Assembly (NCBI GenBank): GCA_030427585.1
Contig: JAUIBW010000010.1
Span: 1 to 64,000 of the forward strand
DNA from: Bacteroidia bacterium
GTDB lineage: Bacteria > Bacteroidota > Bacteroidia > Flavobacteriales > Flavobacteriaceae
Direction: 5' to 3'
DNA: 64,000 bases
Program-made: the position numbers and the translations under genes
The notes under the pieces: generated by a model
Seen by the model: only the letters and a program-made list of their open reading frames with translations
The model's database searches: none
Told to the model about the DNA's origin: nothing
Shown: piece after piece, positions 39,008 to 49,396 of the stretch
Numbering within the stretch: position 1 is the first letter of the stretch
How the letters are laid out: each line of letters starts with the position of its first letter

Positions 39008-41134
39008 TTAAGCGTTAACTCCTTTTGCAGCTGCAATTACTTCTTCAGAGATATTAGAAGGAGTTTCAGCATAGTGAGAAAATTCCATTGTTGATGTTGC
39101 TCTACCAGATGACAATGTTCTTAATGTTGTTACATATCCAAACATTTCAGAAAGTGGAACGGTTGCTTTTACAGTTTTTGCTCCTGCACGATCACCCATA
39201 TCACTTACTTGCCCTCTACGACGATTAAGATCACCAACGATATCACCCATATTTTCTTCTGGAGTAATAACCTCTAGTTTCATAATCGGCTCCATAATTA
39301 CAGCTTTAGCAGCTTTAGCAGCATTTTTAAAACCTAATTTAGCAGCCAATTCGAAAGATAACTGATCAGAATCCACATCATGATAAGAACCATCACTAAG
39401 TGTTACTTTCATAGCGTCAACTTCATATCCAGCTAATGGACCATTAGTCATAGCCATCTTGAATCCTTTTTCAATAGAAGGAATAAATTCTTTAGGAACA
39501 TTACCTCCTTTGATTGTAGACTCAAATTCAAGCCCAACTTTTCCTTCTTCCGCAGGCTCAAGTGTAAACACAATATCTGCAAATTTACCACGACCACCAG
39601 ATTGTTTTTTATAAACCTCTCTGTGTTCTGCACGAGCAGTGATAGCTTCTTTGTACTCTACTTGTGGCTGACCTTGATTTACTTCAACCTTAAACTCACG
39701 CTTTAAACGGTCAACAATAATATCTAAGTGAAGCTCCCCCATTCCAGAAATAATTGTCTGTCCTGAAGCTTCATCTGTTCTAACTGTAAATGTTGGATCT
39801 TCTTCTGCTAGTTTAGCCAAAGCCATACCTAATTTATCAACATCTGCTTTAGTCTTAGGCTCAACTGCAATACCAATTACCGGATCAGGGAAATCCATAG
39901 ATTCCAAAACAATAGGGTGTTTTTCATCAGACATAGTATCACCAGTCTTGATATCTTTAAATCCTACTGCCGCTCCAATATCACCTGCTTCGATATACTC
40001 AATTGCATTTTGCTTATTAGAGTGCATTTGATAAATACGAGAGATACGTTCTTTTTTACCTGAACGGTTATTCAAAATATATGATCCAGCATCCAAACGC
40101 CCAGAATATGCCCTAAAGAATGCTAAACGCCCCACAAAAGGATCTGTAGCAATTTTAAACGCTAAAGCAGAAAATGGTTCTTTTACATCTGGCTTACGTA
40201 ATTCTTCTTTATCAGTATTAGGATTTATACCCACAATACCATCTTTATCTGTTGGAGAAGGCAAATATCGACATACAGCATCTAAAAGAAACTGCACTCC
40301 TTTATTCTTAAATGCAGACCCACAAATCATAGGAATAATAGACATATCCATTACAGCAGCTCTAAGCGCAGCATGCACTTCTTCTTCTGTAATTGAATCT
40401 TCATCTTCCATGAATTTCTCTAAAAGGTTTTCGTCATAAGCAGCAACTTCTTCAATAAGCTTACCTCTTAATTCTGCAGCTTCAGCCTTTAATTCTTCTG
40501 GAATATCAATAACATCAAATGTAGAGCCTTGTGTTTCATCATGCCATACAATCGCACGATTTTTCACTAAATCTACAATACCTTTAAAATCTGCTTCATC
40601 ACCAATATTCATTACAATTGGTACAGCATTAGATCCCAACATATCCTTAACTTGCTGGCAAACTGCCATAAAGTTAGATCCTTGACGATCCATTTTATTT
40701 ACAAAACCAATTCTTGGTACTTTATAATTATCAGCAAGTCTCCAGTTTGTTTCTGATTGAGGCTCTACCCCATCAACAGCACTAAATAAGAATACCAACC
40801 CATCTAATACTCTTAAAGAACGGTTTACCTCTACGGTAAAATCAACGTGACCTGGAGTATCAATTATATTAAAATGATACCCTTTAGTATCAGCTACCGG
40901 TTTACCATTCTCTGTTGGAAAATTCCACTCACATGTTGTAGCAGCAGAAGTAATCGTGATACCACGTTCTTGCTCTTGCTCCATCCAATCCATAGTAGCT
41001 GCACCATCATGCACCTCACCAATTTTATGACTCACCCCTGTATAATAAAGAATACGTTCGGTGGTTGTAGTTTTCCCTGCGTCAATATGCGCAGCAATTC
41101 CTATATTTCTAGTATATTTTAAATCTCTAGCCAT
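39008..41134 (-). CDS. fusA: Elongation factor G
   Basis: EF-G drives translocation on the ribosome. The 708-residue protein has the GTPase motifs [15 protein letters not shown] (near residue 16), [12 protein letters not shown] and NKMDRQG, the switch I region [11 protein letters not shown], and domains II-V ending [12 protein letters not shown]. It lies between rpsG and rpsJ with short gaps, so it is part of the str transcript. Confidence 0.98.
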   Translation of the reverse strand: MARDLKYTRNIGIAAHIDAGKTTTTERILYYTGVSHKIGEVHDGAATMDWMEQEQERGITITSAATTCEWNFPTENGKPVADTKGYHFNIIDTPGHVDFTVEVNRSLRVLDGLVFLFSAVDGVEPQSETNWRLADNYKVPRIGFVNKMDRQGSNFMAVCQQVKDMLGSNAVPIVMNIGDEADFKGIVDLVKNRAIVWHDETQGSTFDVIDIPEELKAEAAELRGKLIEEVAAYDENLLEKFMEDEDSITEEEVHAALRAAVMDMSIIPMICGSAFKNKGVQFLLDAVCRYLPSPTDKDGIVGINPNTDKEELRKPDVKEPFSALAFKIATDPFVGRLAFFRAYSGRLDAGSYILNNRSGKKERISRIYQMHSNKQNAIEYIEAGDIGAAVGFKDIKTGDTMSDEKHPIVLESMDFPDPVIGIAVEPKTKADVDKLGMALAKLAEEDPTFTVRTDEASGQTIISGMGELHLDIIVDRLKREFKVEVNQGQPQVEYKEAITARAEHREVYKKQSGGRGKFADIVFTLEPAEEGKVGLEFESTIKGGNVPKEFIPSIEKGFKMAMTNGPLAGYEVDAMKVTLSDGSYHDVDSDQLSFELAAKLGFKNAAKAAKAVIMEPIMKLEVITPEENMGDIVGDLNRRRGQVSDMGDRAGAKTVKATVPLSEMFGYVTTLRTLSSGRATSTMEFSHYAETPSNISEEVIAAAKGVNA

Positions 41135-41144
41135 TTCTTAACGA

Positions 41145-41621
41145 TTAAAATCTAAAGTGAGAGAATGCTTTATTTGCTTCAGCCATTTTATGAGTATCTA
41201 CTCTTTTCTTAACAGCAGCTCCTTCTTCTTTTTCTGCAGCTATAATTTCTGCAGCAAGTTTCTGAGCCATAGATTTCTCATTTCTTTTACGTGAAAATTG
41301 AATCAACCACTTCATAGCGGTAGATATTTTACGATCTGGTCTGATTGGATTAGGAATCTGAAAAGTAGCTCCTCCTACACGACGGCTTCTTACCTCTACG
41401 TGTGGCATTACATTAGATAAAGCATCTTTCCAAATTTCTAAAGACGTTTTTTCATCATTTTGTTTTTTCTCTTCTACGATATCAATTGCATCATAGAATA
41501 TTTTGAAAGCTGTCGATTTCTTCCCATCCCACATCATCATATTTACAAAACGTGTAACTAATTGATCGTTAAAACGTGGATCTGGCAAAATCGGTCTTTT
41601 TTTAGCCTTTCTTTTTCTCAT
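41145..41621 (-). CDS. rpsG: 30S ribosomal protein S7
   Basis: S7 starts assembly of the small-subunit head and in E. coli represses the str operon. The 158-residue protein has [22 protein letters not shown] and the [16 protein letters not shown] signature. It lies 23 bp after rpsL. Confidence 0.98.
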   Translation of the reverse strand: MRKRKAKKRPILPDPRFNDQLVTRFVNMMMWDGKKSTAFKIFYDAIDIVEEKKQNDEKTSLEIWKDALSNVMPHVEVRSRRVGGATFQIPNPIRPDRKISTAMKWLIQFSRKRNEKSMAQKLAAEIIAAEKEEGAAVKKRVDTHKMAEANKAFSHFRF

Positions 41622-41644
41622 GTCTTCTTCTTAAAGTTTTTTGA

Positions 41645-42019
41645 TTACTTCTTAGGGCGTTTAGCACCATACTTAGATCTACGTTGTGTTCTTCCTTCTA
41701 CACCAGCGGTGTCTAAAGCTCCACGAACAATGTGATATCTAACTCCTGGTAAATCTTTTACCCTTCCACCTCTAACTAATACTATCGAGTGCTCCTGGAG
41801 GTTATGACCTTCACCACCGATGTACGCATTTACCTCTTTACCATTTGTTAACCTAACACGAGCTACTTTACGCATAGCCGAATTTGGTTTTTTTGGTGTA
41901 GTAGTATAAACACGTGTACAAACACCGCGGCGTTGCGGGCACGAATCCAAAGCAGCCGATTTACTCTTCTTAGTTATTTTGGCTCTACCTTTTCTTACTA
42001 ATTGTGAAATTGTTGGCAT
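41645..42019 (-). CDS. rpsL: 30S ribosomal protein S12
   Basis: S12 controls decoding accuracy. The 124-residue protein begins [20 protein letters not shown] and has [21 protein letters not shown] near residues 41-60, with the lysine that gives streptomycin sensitivity present. The conserved [21 protein letters not shown] follows. It is the first gene of the block, about 47 nt after the predicted transcription start. Confidence 0.98.
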   Translation of the reverse strand: MPTISQLVRKGRAKITKKSKSAALDSCPQRRGVCTRVYTTTPKKPNSAMRKVARVRLTNGKEVNAYIGGEGHNLQEHSIVLVRGGRVKDLPGVRYHIVRGALDTAGVEGRTQRRSKYGAKRPKK

Positions 42020-42072
42020 AATTTGCTTTACACTATATTATAAATTTAAAAAATATCCCTTTTAAAGGGCTG

Positions 42073-42103
42073 CAAAGGTAGAAATATTTTTGAGCAAATC
42101 AAA
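42073..42103 (-). promoter_or_regulatory. Promoter of the str/ribosomal block
   Basis: On the minus strand TTTG (42100-42103), a 19-bp spacer and TACCTTTG (42073-42080) match the Bacteroidota consensus TTTG-N19-TAnnTTTG exactly. Transcription should start near 42066. A CCCTTT/AAAGGG palindrome (about 42058-42069) covers the start site. Confidence 0.75.
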
Positions 42104-42907
42104 TCCTAAGAGATTAATTTTTATTCCTTTATATATGTTATCCAAAAATACACCAGATAAGACAACTATGTTAACCATATAATGGTCTACAAAAAATATT
42201 CTATTTTAACCCAAATCAAAAACAAACACAGCGCAAAACAACACCAGTACATAAATACATCTTACTTAGTCATATAATTTTTGCTACACATGAACTTACC
42301 TCCTTCAATTTAACAAATATTATATTACACCTTCTATAATAAAAATATAAATAACAATAGTTATCAATACACTATAGTTGTTATTAGGCTATAATTATAT
42401 AAACACTTAATTATTTACAAATCAGAAACTATGTATCAAGACATTGACTAGCATAACTACCACAAGTTATCGTATCCACACGCAAAACATATATAAATAC
42501 CCGAGTATATAAAAATAAGATAAAAAGCAGTGTATTTAGAATTTGATAATTTTCAAACTACAAAAAAATAACAATGTTCACCTCTTCAGGATCACGAATA
42601 GCAAACATTCCTATATCTTAATACACCAAATACCATACTTAACTAAAAAAAAGCTTATTTTCCTCAAACCAGAAGCACTATCAGAAAGTTCCTATATTTT
42701 TATATCATTACTCAAACAAGTATCAAACTGAAAGAAGTTTACATCAACATAGCACTATAAAGGCTCAAAGAAGTTATTCATTATGTGACACTTAACAATC
42801 ACAAAAGCGTAAAAAATCTCACAGACACCCTACATCCCTCCTACAACAACAGCTAACAATTTTGAATACATTACAATAGCTACAATTTAAATTTTAATAA
42901 CAAAAAG

Positions 42908-42938
42908 TTGTTTTATAAAGATATTATTATGATTTTTG
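42908..42938 (+). promoter_or_regulatory. Promoter of the susC operon
   Basis: TTG (42908-42910), a 20-bp spacer and GATTTTTG (42931-42938) match the consensus with one mismatch. Transcription would start near 42944, giving a leader of about 23 nt before the susC ATG. Confidence 0.55.
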
Positions 42939-42966
42939 GAACTGGCTAATTCAAATAAATTGTAAA

Positions 42967-45900
42967 ATGAGAACAAAGTTTAGTGGAATTTTAACGCTAT
43001 TACTAGCGTTTGTTGTGCAATTCACTTTTGCACAGGAAAAAACAATTTCAGGAACTGTGACCGATGATAAAGGGTTACCTCTTCCTGGGGTTAATGTTGT
43101 TGTAAAAAATACAGCAAGTGGTACTCAAACCGATTTTGACGGGAACTATTCCCTTCAAGCAAATCGGGGCGCAGTACTTTCTTTCAGTTATGTCGGATTC
43201 GACACGAAAGAAGTAGTAATTGGGGACGGTAACTCAATTAATGTCCAATTATCTGCTTCAGCTTCAGAGCTAGAAGAGGTTATTGTAACAGCAAGAGGTA
43301 TTAAGGCTAAACCAAGGTCTTTAAGTTATGCTATTGCTACGGTAGCAGATGATGAAATTGAAAACTCAGGTGAGGTAAACTTAGTAAGTTCCTTGACAGC
43401 GAAAGCTCCGGGGGTTTCAGTAGTAACATCTTCAGGTTCTGTTGGAGCTTCGGCGAATATTAGAATTCGTGGTAATACTTCTATTACAAGAAGTAACTCT
43501 CCTCTTTTTATCGTTGATGGGGTACCTATTGACAATTCGAGTGTTGGTAATAATACAGGAGGTACAGATAACTCAAACAGAGCAATTGATATCAATCAAA
43601 ATGATATCGAAAGCATTTCAATCCTTAAAGGTATTGCTGCACAAACACTATATGGTTTAAGAGCTGCTAACGGGGTTGTACTTATCACAACTAAAAAAGG
43701 TAAATCAGGAGCTCCTACTGTATCTATTAATTCTACGATACAGGTAAGTGAAATTACACAGGTGCCAGATCTACAAAGAGAATTTGCTCAGGGTACTAAT
43801 GGAAATTATGCTGGCCCAGAGACTGGAAGTGGATTTAGTTGGGGACCTCGTATTTCTACTTTAGAGTACGATGGTGACACATCATATCCATATCATAGAT
43901 TTGGTAGGTTAGTACCTGCTGGAACAGGAAATGGTCGTGCTGCTGAAAGTTATGATAATTATGATTTTTATGTAAGAGGTCTATTAACAGATCTAAATGT
44001 ATCTGTTCGAGGTGGAACCGAAACTGTTAGATATTATCTATCTGGAGGTAAACTAGATCAAACCGGTGTTGCTCCTACTGAAGATTTTGGAAAAAAATCT
44101 TTTAGAGCAGATATTACTGCGGATTTATCTGACAAGTTCGAGATTTCTGCAAGTGGTTCTTTTGTAAATTCTGGAGGACGAAGAGTACAAAGAGGTTCTA
44201 ACATTTCTGGTATTATGCTAGGTTTATTAAGAACTACTCCAACTTTTGATAATGGTAATGGACTAAAAGGTAGAGCAGCTGCAGAAGATCGCTCTGTATA
44301 CGAACTACCAGATGGTAGCCAAAGAAGTTATAGAGCTGGAATATATGACAACCCATACTGGACTGTTGGAAAAAACCCATCTTTTGATGACGTAAACAGG
44401 TTTACAGGTAGATTATCTTTTGAATACAGACCATTGGATTGGTTAACACTACAAGGTAGGTATGCTTATGATAGATATAGTGATGTTAGAAAGGCTGGAC
44501 TAGATATAAATTCTGCTAATGCCAGAGACGGTTTAGTATTCGATGATAATATCTTTAATGAAGATATCACAACGAACTTTATGGCACTATTTAATAAAGA
44601 CTTATCTGAAACAATTACATTTAATGGTATACTTGGGTACGAAAACTATAGTAGTGATTATTTAAGAAGAAATGTTACTGCAACTATATTAACTATCCCT
44701 GGATTTTTTGATGTTTCAAACTCTTCAAGTCAAGTAAATGCAAATCAAGTATTTAAGAAAAAATTAGATGCTGTTTTTGCTGATGCAAAATTCGGAATCA
44801 ATGATATGTTATTCATTAATGGTTCTGTTAGAAATGACTGGTCTTCTACTCTTCCTATAGATAATAATGATTTCTTATCGTATAGTGCAGGTCTAAGTTT
44901 TGTATTTAGTGAACTTTTCGAAAGCGAATTAGTAAACTATGGAAAATTAAGAGCTTCTTATGGTAAAACTGGTAATGATGCACCTATATATGCTACTCAA
45001 ACTTTTTATGCTAGTGGATTTGCTGGTGGTGACGGTTTTATAGGAGGTAATACTTTCCCTTTATTTGATGCAGTTGCTCTAGAAAGAAATGGTCAATCTG
45101 GAAGTAACCAAATTCAACCGGAAGAAACTACAGAGTTGGAATTTGGTGGAGAAATAAAATTTTTCAACTCAAGAATAGGATTAGACATTACTCATTATGA
45201 CAAAGAGACAACAGGTCAGGTATTTGCTGTAGATGTTGCTCCATCAACAGGTTTTAATGGTCGTAATGTTAATGCTGGTAAAATTGAAAACAAAGGTATC
45301 GAGATAGGTGCAAATTTTGTACCAGTGCGTACAGATGATTTCTCTTGGAATTTAGATATCAACTGGACTACTTATGAGTCAAAAGTTATTGAACTGGCAC
45401 CAGGTGTAGAATCATTTACACTTGCTGGATTTACTTCAGTTTCTTCTAGGGTACTTCCAGGAGAATCCTATGGAGCAATATATGGAAATAAATATTTAAG
45501 AAATGAAAATGGTCGTGTTTTAATTGATGATAATGGTTTCCCAATAGTAGATCCAGAATCAGGAATTATTGGTGATCCTATTCCGGATTGGCAAATGGGT
45601 ATCAAGAATACTATTTCATATAAAAATCTTTCTTTCTCTGTTTTATTTGACATTAGAGAAGGTGGTGATGTATGGTGTGGTACTTGTGGTATTATCGATT
45701 ATTTTGGTACTTCTCAAAAAACGGCTGATCAAAGAGAAATTACAGATTTCGTTTACGATGGGATTGTACAGTCTACTGGGCAAGAAAACACACAAGCTGT
45801 TGCTTTAGCTAGTAATACAACAGGTGTAAATGTTTGGACCAAAAATGGTTTTGGTGGAGTAGGAGAAGATAGTGTATACGATGCATCTTGGATTCGTTTA

Positions 45901-46125
45901 AGAGAAGCTTCTTTATCATATAACTTCGGAGAAAAATTATTAGATGCAACTCCAATTTCTTCTGGTTCTATAACACTTTCTGGAAGAAACTTATGGTTAA
46001 ACACTGATTACCCTGGTGTTGATCCTGAAACTAACTTAACTGGAGATTCTAATGGTATTGGTTTAGATTATTTTAATCAACCAAATACCAGAAGTTATGC
46101 TGTTTCACTTAAACTTAATTTCTAA
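42967..46125 (+). CDS. SusC-family TonB-dependent outer membrane transporter
   Basis: This 1052-residue SusC/RagA-type porin imports a nutrient bound by its SusD partner, using TonB energy. It has a signal peptide (residues 1-22, ending FTFA-Q) and a carboxypeptidase regulatory-like domain (about residues 26-100, ISGTVTDDKGLPLPGVNVVV). The SusC signature EEVIVTARG follows near residue 104, then the plug domain (with SIRG-type NIRIRGNTS and PLFIVDGVPID), and a 22-strand barrel ends in SLKLNF. No anti-sigma/sigma pair, two-component regulator or enzyme is nearby, so the substrate is unknown. The stop is 11 bp from susD. Confidence 0.95.
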   Translation: MRTKFSGILTLLLAFVVQFTFAQEKTISGTVTDDKGLPLPGVNVVVKNTASGTQTDFDGNYSLQANRGAVLSFSYVGFDTKEVVIGDGNSINVQLSASASELEEVIVTARGIKAKPRSLSYAIATVADDEIENSGEVNLVSSLTAKAPGVSVVTSSGSVGASANIRIRGNTSITRSNSPLFIVDGVPIDNSSVGNNTGGTDNSNRAIDINQNDIESISILKGIAAQTLYGLRAANGVVLITTKKGKSGAPTVSINSTIQVSEITQVPDLQREFAQGTNGNYAGPETGSGFSWGPRISTLEYDGDTSYPYHRFGRLVPAGTGNGRAAESYDNYDFYVRGLLTDLNVSVRGGTETVRYYLSGGKLDQTGVAPTEDFGKKSFRADITADLSDKFEISASGSFVNSGGRRVQRGSNISGIMLGLLRTTPTFDNGNGLKGRAAAEDRSVYELPDGSQRSYRAGIYDNPYWTVGKNPSFDDVNRFTGRLSFEYRPLDWLTLQGRYAYDRYSDVRKAGLDINSANARDGLVFDDNIFNEDITTNFMALFNKDLSETITFNGILGYENYSSDYLRRNVTATILTIPGFFDVSNSSSQVNANQVFKKKLDAVFADAKFGINDMLFINGSVRNDWSSTLPIDNNDFLSYSAGLSFVFSELFESELVNYGKLRASYGKTGNDAPIYATQTFYASGFAGGDGFIGGNTFPLFDAVALERNGQSGSNQIQPEETTELEFGGEIKFFNSRIGLDITHYDKETTGQVFAVDVAPSTGFNGRNVNAGKIENKGIEIGANFVPVRTDDFSWNLDINWTTYESKVIELAPGVESFTLAGFTSVSSRVLPGESYGAIYGNKYLRNENGRVLIDDNGFPIVDPESGIIGDPIPDWQMGIKNTISYKNLSFSVLFDIREGGDVWCGTCGIIDYFGTSQKTADQREITDFVYDGIVQSTGQENTQAVALASNTTGVNVWTKNGFGGVGEDSVYDASWIRLREASLSYNFGEKLLDATPISSGSITLSGRNLWLNTDYPGVDPETNLTGDSNGIGLDYFNQPNTRSYAVSLKLNF

Positions 46126-46136
46126 AAAAAGTAAAA

Positions 46137-47531
46137 ATGAAAAGAACATATAAAATCAATAAAACTTTTATTCTCATGATAACAGCAGCAATGATGCTAG
46201 TATCATGTGAGTATGGCTCTACGAATCAAGACCCTACACGTCCCAGTGGTGATATCGTTCCGGTAAAAGCGGTTATGCCTATTATGCAGACGCAATCGCA
46301 TAGAAACCCTATAGCTGGATTAGGTCGTTTATCTGGTATTGTTATGCAACAATGGGCAGGTATAGACGCACAACAGCTTGGATATACAAGTTATGTAATT
46401 GACGAGAATGACCTTAATAACTTCTGGAATACAGGTATTTATGTAGGTTCTATGAGAGATTGTGTAGATATCATAAATAGAACCAGTGATGAAGAAGGAG
46501 TAAACAGTAGAGGTGTTGCAAAAATCTATCTTGCAGCAAATTTAGGTCTGGCAACCAATTCATGGGGTGACGTTCCTTTCTCTGAAGCTTTTCAAGGGGA
46601 AGAGAATTTATTCCCAAAGTATGATTCTCAAGAATCAATCTACGGAGATATCTTTAGATTATTAGATGAAGCAGTGGCTGATTTAAATGCAACTGATCCT
46701 CTAGGAAGTATCCAAGGTAGCTTAATTGATCTTGATAATGACGGTTGGATTAAAGTAGCATATGCTTTAAAAGCACGTTACTATATTCAACTTACTAAAA
46801 GAGACCCGCAAGCGGCTACTAATGCATTAACTGCTATAGCTAATGCAATGGGAAGTAATGCAGATCAAGCAGAGTTCAACTTTGATAATACAATCAATGG
46901 TGGAAATCCAATAGCACTATTTGGAACAGGAAGACCAAACACTATGGCTATTGATCCTTATTTCGTTACACTTATGACAGGAGATCCAAGATATAATCTA
47001 TATATTGATTCTTCAGGTGCAAATGACCTGTTTTGGAAAGATGATAACTCAGATTTATTTTGGGCCCAAAATGAAAGCCCTAGTTTATTAATGACGTATG
47101 CCGAGCAAAAGTTTATAGAAGCTGAAGCTCTTGAGCGTACAGGTGGTGATGGTACTACTGCTTTAATTGCTGGTGTAACTGCAAACATGGAATACCTTGG
47201 TGTTGATGCTGCAGATATTGCAACATATACTGGTGCTCTAGCATTAGGAGGTACTTTAGAAGCTGATATTGAAACTATTATTGTTGAAAAATATAAAGCT
47301 ATGTATGGTAATACACCTGTCGAAGCATGGAATGACTATAGAAGAACTGGTTATCCTGATATAACTCCAAATGCTAATGGAGCAAATGGTTTTAACCCTT
47401 CAGGAGTAGTTCCAAGACGTTGGTTATACCCAATCGATGAAAGAGTATCAAATCCAGATTCTTACCAAGCTGCAATTTCTGCGCAGGGAGGTCATTTATT
47501 AGATGTAGATATTTGGGCTTATAAAGATTAA
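46137..47531 (+). CDS. SusD-family nutrient-binding lipoprotein
   Basis: The 464-residue surface lipoprotein forms the lid of the SusC porin. Its lipoprotein signal ends in AAMMLVSC (cysteine near residue 24). The helical SusD/RagB fold is indicated by tetratricopeptide-like segments, GVAKIYLAANLGLATNSWGDVPFSEAF, and MTYAEQKFIEAEALER near residue 320. EAWNDYRRTGYPDI and RRWLYPIDE lie near the C-terminus. The pattern resembles the SusD-like_2 group. It shares a transcript with the upstream susC and is followed by a strong terminator. The ligand cannot be inferred. Confidence 0.93.
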   Translation: MKRTYKINKTFILMITAAMMLVSCEYGSTNQDPTRPSGDIVPVKAVMPIMQTQSHRNPIAGLGRLSGIVMQQWAGIDAQQLGYTSYVIDENDLNNFWNTGIYVGSMRDCVDIINRTSDEEGVNSRGVAKIYLAANLGLATNSWGDVPFSEAFQGEENLFPKYDSQESIYGDIFRLLDEAVADLNATDPLGSIQGSLIDLDNDGWIKVAYALKARYYIQLTKRDPQAATNALTAIANAMGSNADQAEFNFDNTINGGNPIALFGTGRPNTMAIDPYFVTLMTGDPRYNLYIDSSGANDLFWKDDNSDLFWAQNESPSLLMTYAEQKFIEAEALERTGGDGTTALIAGVTANMEYLGVDAADIATYTGALALGGTLEADIETIIVEKYKAMYGNTPVEAWNDYRRTGYPDITPNANGANGFNPSGVVPRRWLYPIDERVSNPDSYQAAISAQGGHLLDVDIWAYKD

Positions 47532-47554
47532 GTCAAATAATAATAAAAATTTGA

Positions 47555-47583
47555 AAAGAGGCTATCCAATGGATAGCCTCTTT
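47555..47583 (+). terminator. susCD terminator
   Basis: AAAGAGGCTATCC (47555-47567) pairs perfectly with GGATAGCCTCTTT (47571-47583) over a 3-nt loop, then CTTTATT. It is 24 bp after the susD stop. Confidence 0.85.
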
Positions 47584-47848
47584 CTTTATTCAAAAATCAC
47601 AGCCATAAAAAAATAACTATCCTCCTCCTTCTCTTAATCAGTATCCTCCTTTTACACACATGAGATTTCTTCACATGAAAAAACAAAACAGATTCAAATA
47701 GTACTTAATCAAAATTATCTTCATTACAAGTATAAACTCTTTTCAAAAAATATGCTATAGAAGTAATCATAAGTATATAATAATAAATAGGTAAGAAATT
47801 ATACTAGGTTTCTAAAAAAAGAATAACAATCACTCACAGTATTTGCAT

Positions 47849-47883
47849 AAACAAAGCCAGCTTATTAAAAGCTGGCTTTGTTT
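47849..47883. terminator. Orphan terminator-like hairpin
   Basis: AAACAAAGCCAGCTT (47849-47863) pairs perfectly with AAGCTGGCTTTGTTT (47869-47883), a 15-bp stem with a 5-nt loop. No gene ends here on either strand. It could close an unseen small RNA or block read-through. Confidence 0.65.
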
Positions 47884-48012
47884 ATCGTTCTATGGCGCTT
47901 TTAGTCAAAAAAATAAATCAATTATATGATCAAATCACGCAACCATATAGAAGCAGGCAGTCTATAAAACAAATACTTTAAATAAATAACTCTAATTAAA
48001 AAAATAAGTTAA

Positions 48013-49203
48013 ATGAAAACATTAACAAGAAACATTCTTATTATTATATTTATCATTTCGATACTATCTTGTTCAAGCGATGATGATCGAGGTGTTACAG
48101 GGGTATCTGCTGGAATAGCTGTTAAACTAGTTGATACTGAAATAACAGTATTTGACATTAACAAAGACCTAAAAATTGACATAAACAGTTTTACCAATGC
48201 CCAGGTTACTAATCTTGATGTATATAAAGGGGAAGCCAAAATTGCAGATGCTGTGATTTCAGGCAATACAGCTACTTTTAATTCTTCATCACTATTACCT
48301 TTTGTTTTTCCGAGTGAAGAAGAAGGAGAAACAGTTTCATCAGGAAATTTCGATTTAGATTTAGTATACGATATTTCTGGAGGAAACATTCCTTCTGCAA
48401 TAACTGCTCAAAAGTTATCGGTTGCCAAAGTTATTAATTTAACCGATAAGGTTTCTTCTATAAAATTTAAAGATAGCTCATCTACTAATTTGATCAAATA
48501 TGTTACTTCGACTGCCGGAGCTAAAATTGATGATATTGTAGTCACCTGGAGAAAAGGAGAAACAGGAACAGAAACAGATATTTCTGCTGGCTTTAGTATT
48601 GACAAAGGAACAATTGATCTTAAAAACAAAGAATATATTGCATATGGCCTTACAAAAGGAGATGTACTTATTTATTCCTTTACTGTCTCTAGCGGAGCTC
48701 TTACAGACAAAGTAGAAGCCAAAATTGAGATAGTACCTCAACCATTTAACGGTGGTGTAAGTGGAAATCTAAATAGTGATCTTTCTAAAAACCAGATTAG
48801 TCTCTTAACTGGCTCTAATTCTATAGATGACGCCTTTGCAGGAGACATTCATTTTGTAGGGCCACAAGGGTTTGGCGCGATTAATAATACAGTTGGTGGA
48901 GATAATTATGTTGTAGACATACAGTTTGTAAAACTAGGAGGTACCGGAGTATCGTTTTATGACGCATACAACGACGTAGAGCAAGCCAAAGTTGATTTTG
49001 ATACAGGAACATCCTCTACCTCTGTTCAAGTCATGAAAGATGAAATTTATGTATACAAAATTGTTAGAAATATTGGAACCACAGATACCCCTATATTAAA
49101 AAATCACTATGGAGCTATTCTTGTAGGAGACATTACAGTGATAAATGCAGGAACAAATGTAGATATAGCTCTAAAATTTAAAGAAAATAGTATCATAGAC
49201 TAA
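48013..49203 (+). CDS. Surface-type lipoprotein of unknown function
   Basis: The 396-residue protein has a lipoprotein signal with cysteine 20 (IISILSC) followed by SSDDDR. An acidic stretch right after the cysteine resembles the lipoprotein export signal that sends Bacteroidota lipoproteins to the cell surface. The remainder looks beta-rich, with an Ig-like or jelly-roll composition, and has no recognised catalytic motif. Its place after a susCD pair suggests a SusE/SusF-like binding protein or a surface adhesin. A separate promoter is likely because two terminators precede it. Confidence 0.75.
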   Translation: MKTLTRNILIIIFIISILSCSSDDDRGVTGVSAGIAVKLVDTEITVFDINKDLKIDINSFTNAQVTNLDVYKGEAKIADAVISGNTATFNSSSLLPFVFPSEEEGETVSSGNFDLDLVYDISGGNIPSAITAQKLSVAKVINLTDKVSSIKFKDSSSTNLIKYVTSTAGAKIDDIVVTWRKGETGTETDISAGFSIDKGTIDLKNKEYIAYGLTKGDVLIYSFTVSSGALTDKVEAKIEIVPQPFNGGVSGNLNSDLSKNQISLLTGSNSIDDAFAGDIHFVGPQGFGAINNTVGGDNYVVDIQFVKLGGTGVSFYDAYNDVEQAKVDFDTGTSSTSVQVMKDEIYVYKIVRNIGTTDTPILKNHYGAILVGDITVINAGTNVDIALKFKENSIID

Positions 49204-49230
49204 TTTTTTCTTTATCTATACATTATATAG

Positions 49231-49257
49231 AGGGTGCGATCCTATTGACCGCATCCT
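49231..49257 (+). terminator. Terminator of the surface lipoprotein gene
   Basis: AGGGTGCG (49231-49238) and CGCATCCT (49250-49257) form an 8-bp stem with one G-T pair, followed by TTTTTTT. It is 27 bp after the stop. Confidence 0.75.
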
Positions 49258-49296
49258 TTTTTTGTATACAATGCTTAAAACTCATTTCTATTATAC

Positions 49297-49304
49297 TATC
49301 TTTG
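49297..49304 (+). promoter_or_regulatory. Possible rlmB promoter -7 element
   Basis: TATCTTTG fully matches TAnnTTTG and lies 93 bp before the rlmB start. No good -33 TTG is seen at 17-23 bp, so only the -7 half is supported. Confidence 0.4.
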
Positions 49305-49396
49305 ATCCAGCTAAATAAGCTACAAATAATTAAGTTAATGCCGATCTACCTTTATGGCAGGTATGGTTTTACTATACAACAATATACTACATACAA

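Larger units (their letters stand above)
42020..42966. other. 947-bp noncoding stretch between rpsL and susC
   Basis: This AT-rich divergent region contains the rpsL promoter near one end and the susC promoter near the other. In between the plus strand is poor in G over much of 42181-42420. A 62-codon open frame at 42543-42731 has no plausible protein features. No RNA gene or repeat was recognised. Confidence 0.6.
47532..48012. other. 481-bp gap with two terminators
   Basis: The susD terminator is at the start and a second strong terminator-like stem lies about 270 bp further on, with no gene between. Only a 9-codon open frame starting with ATG is found there. The remaining 130 bp lead into the next lipoprotein gene; no clear promoter was recognised. 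Confidence 0.6.

Noticed and set aside
42543..42731. 62-codon open frame between rpsL and susC
   Set aside because: It has AT-driven composition (many I, L, K, N), no motif and no promoter, and looks like chance.
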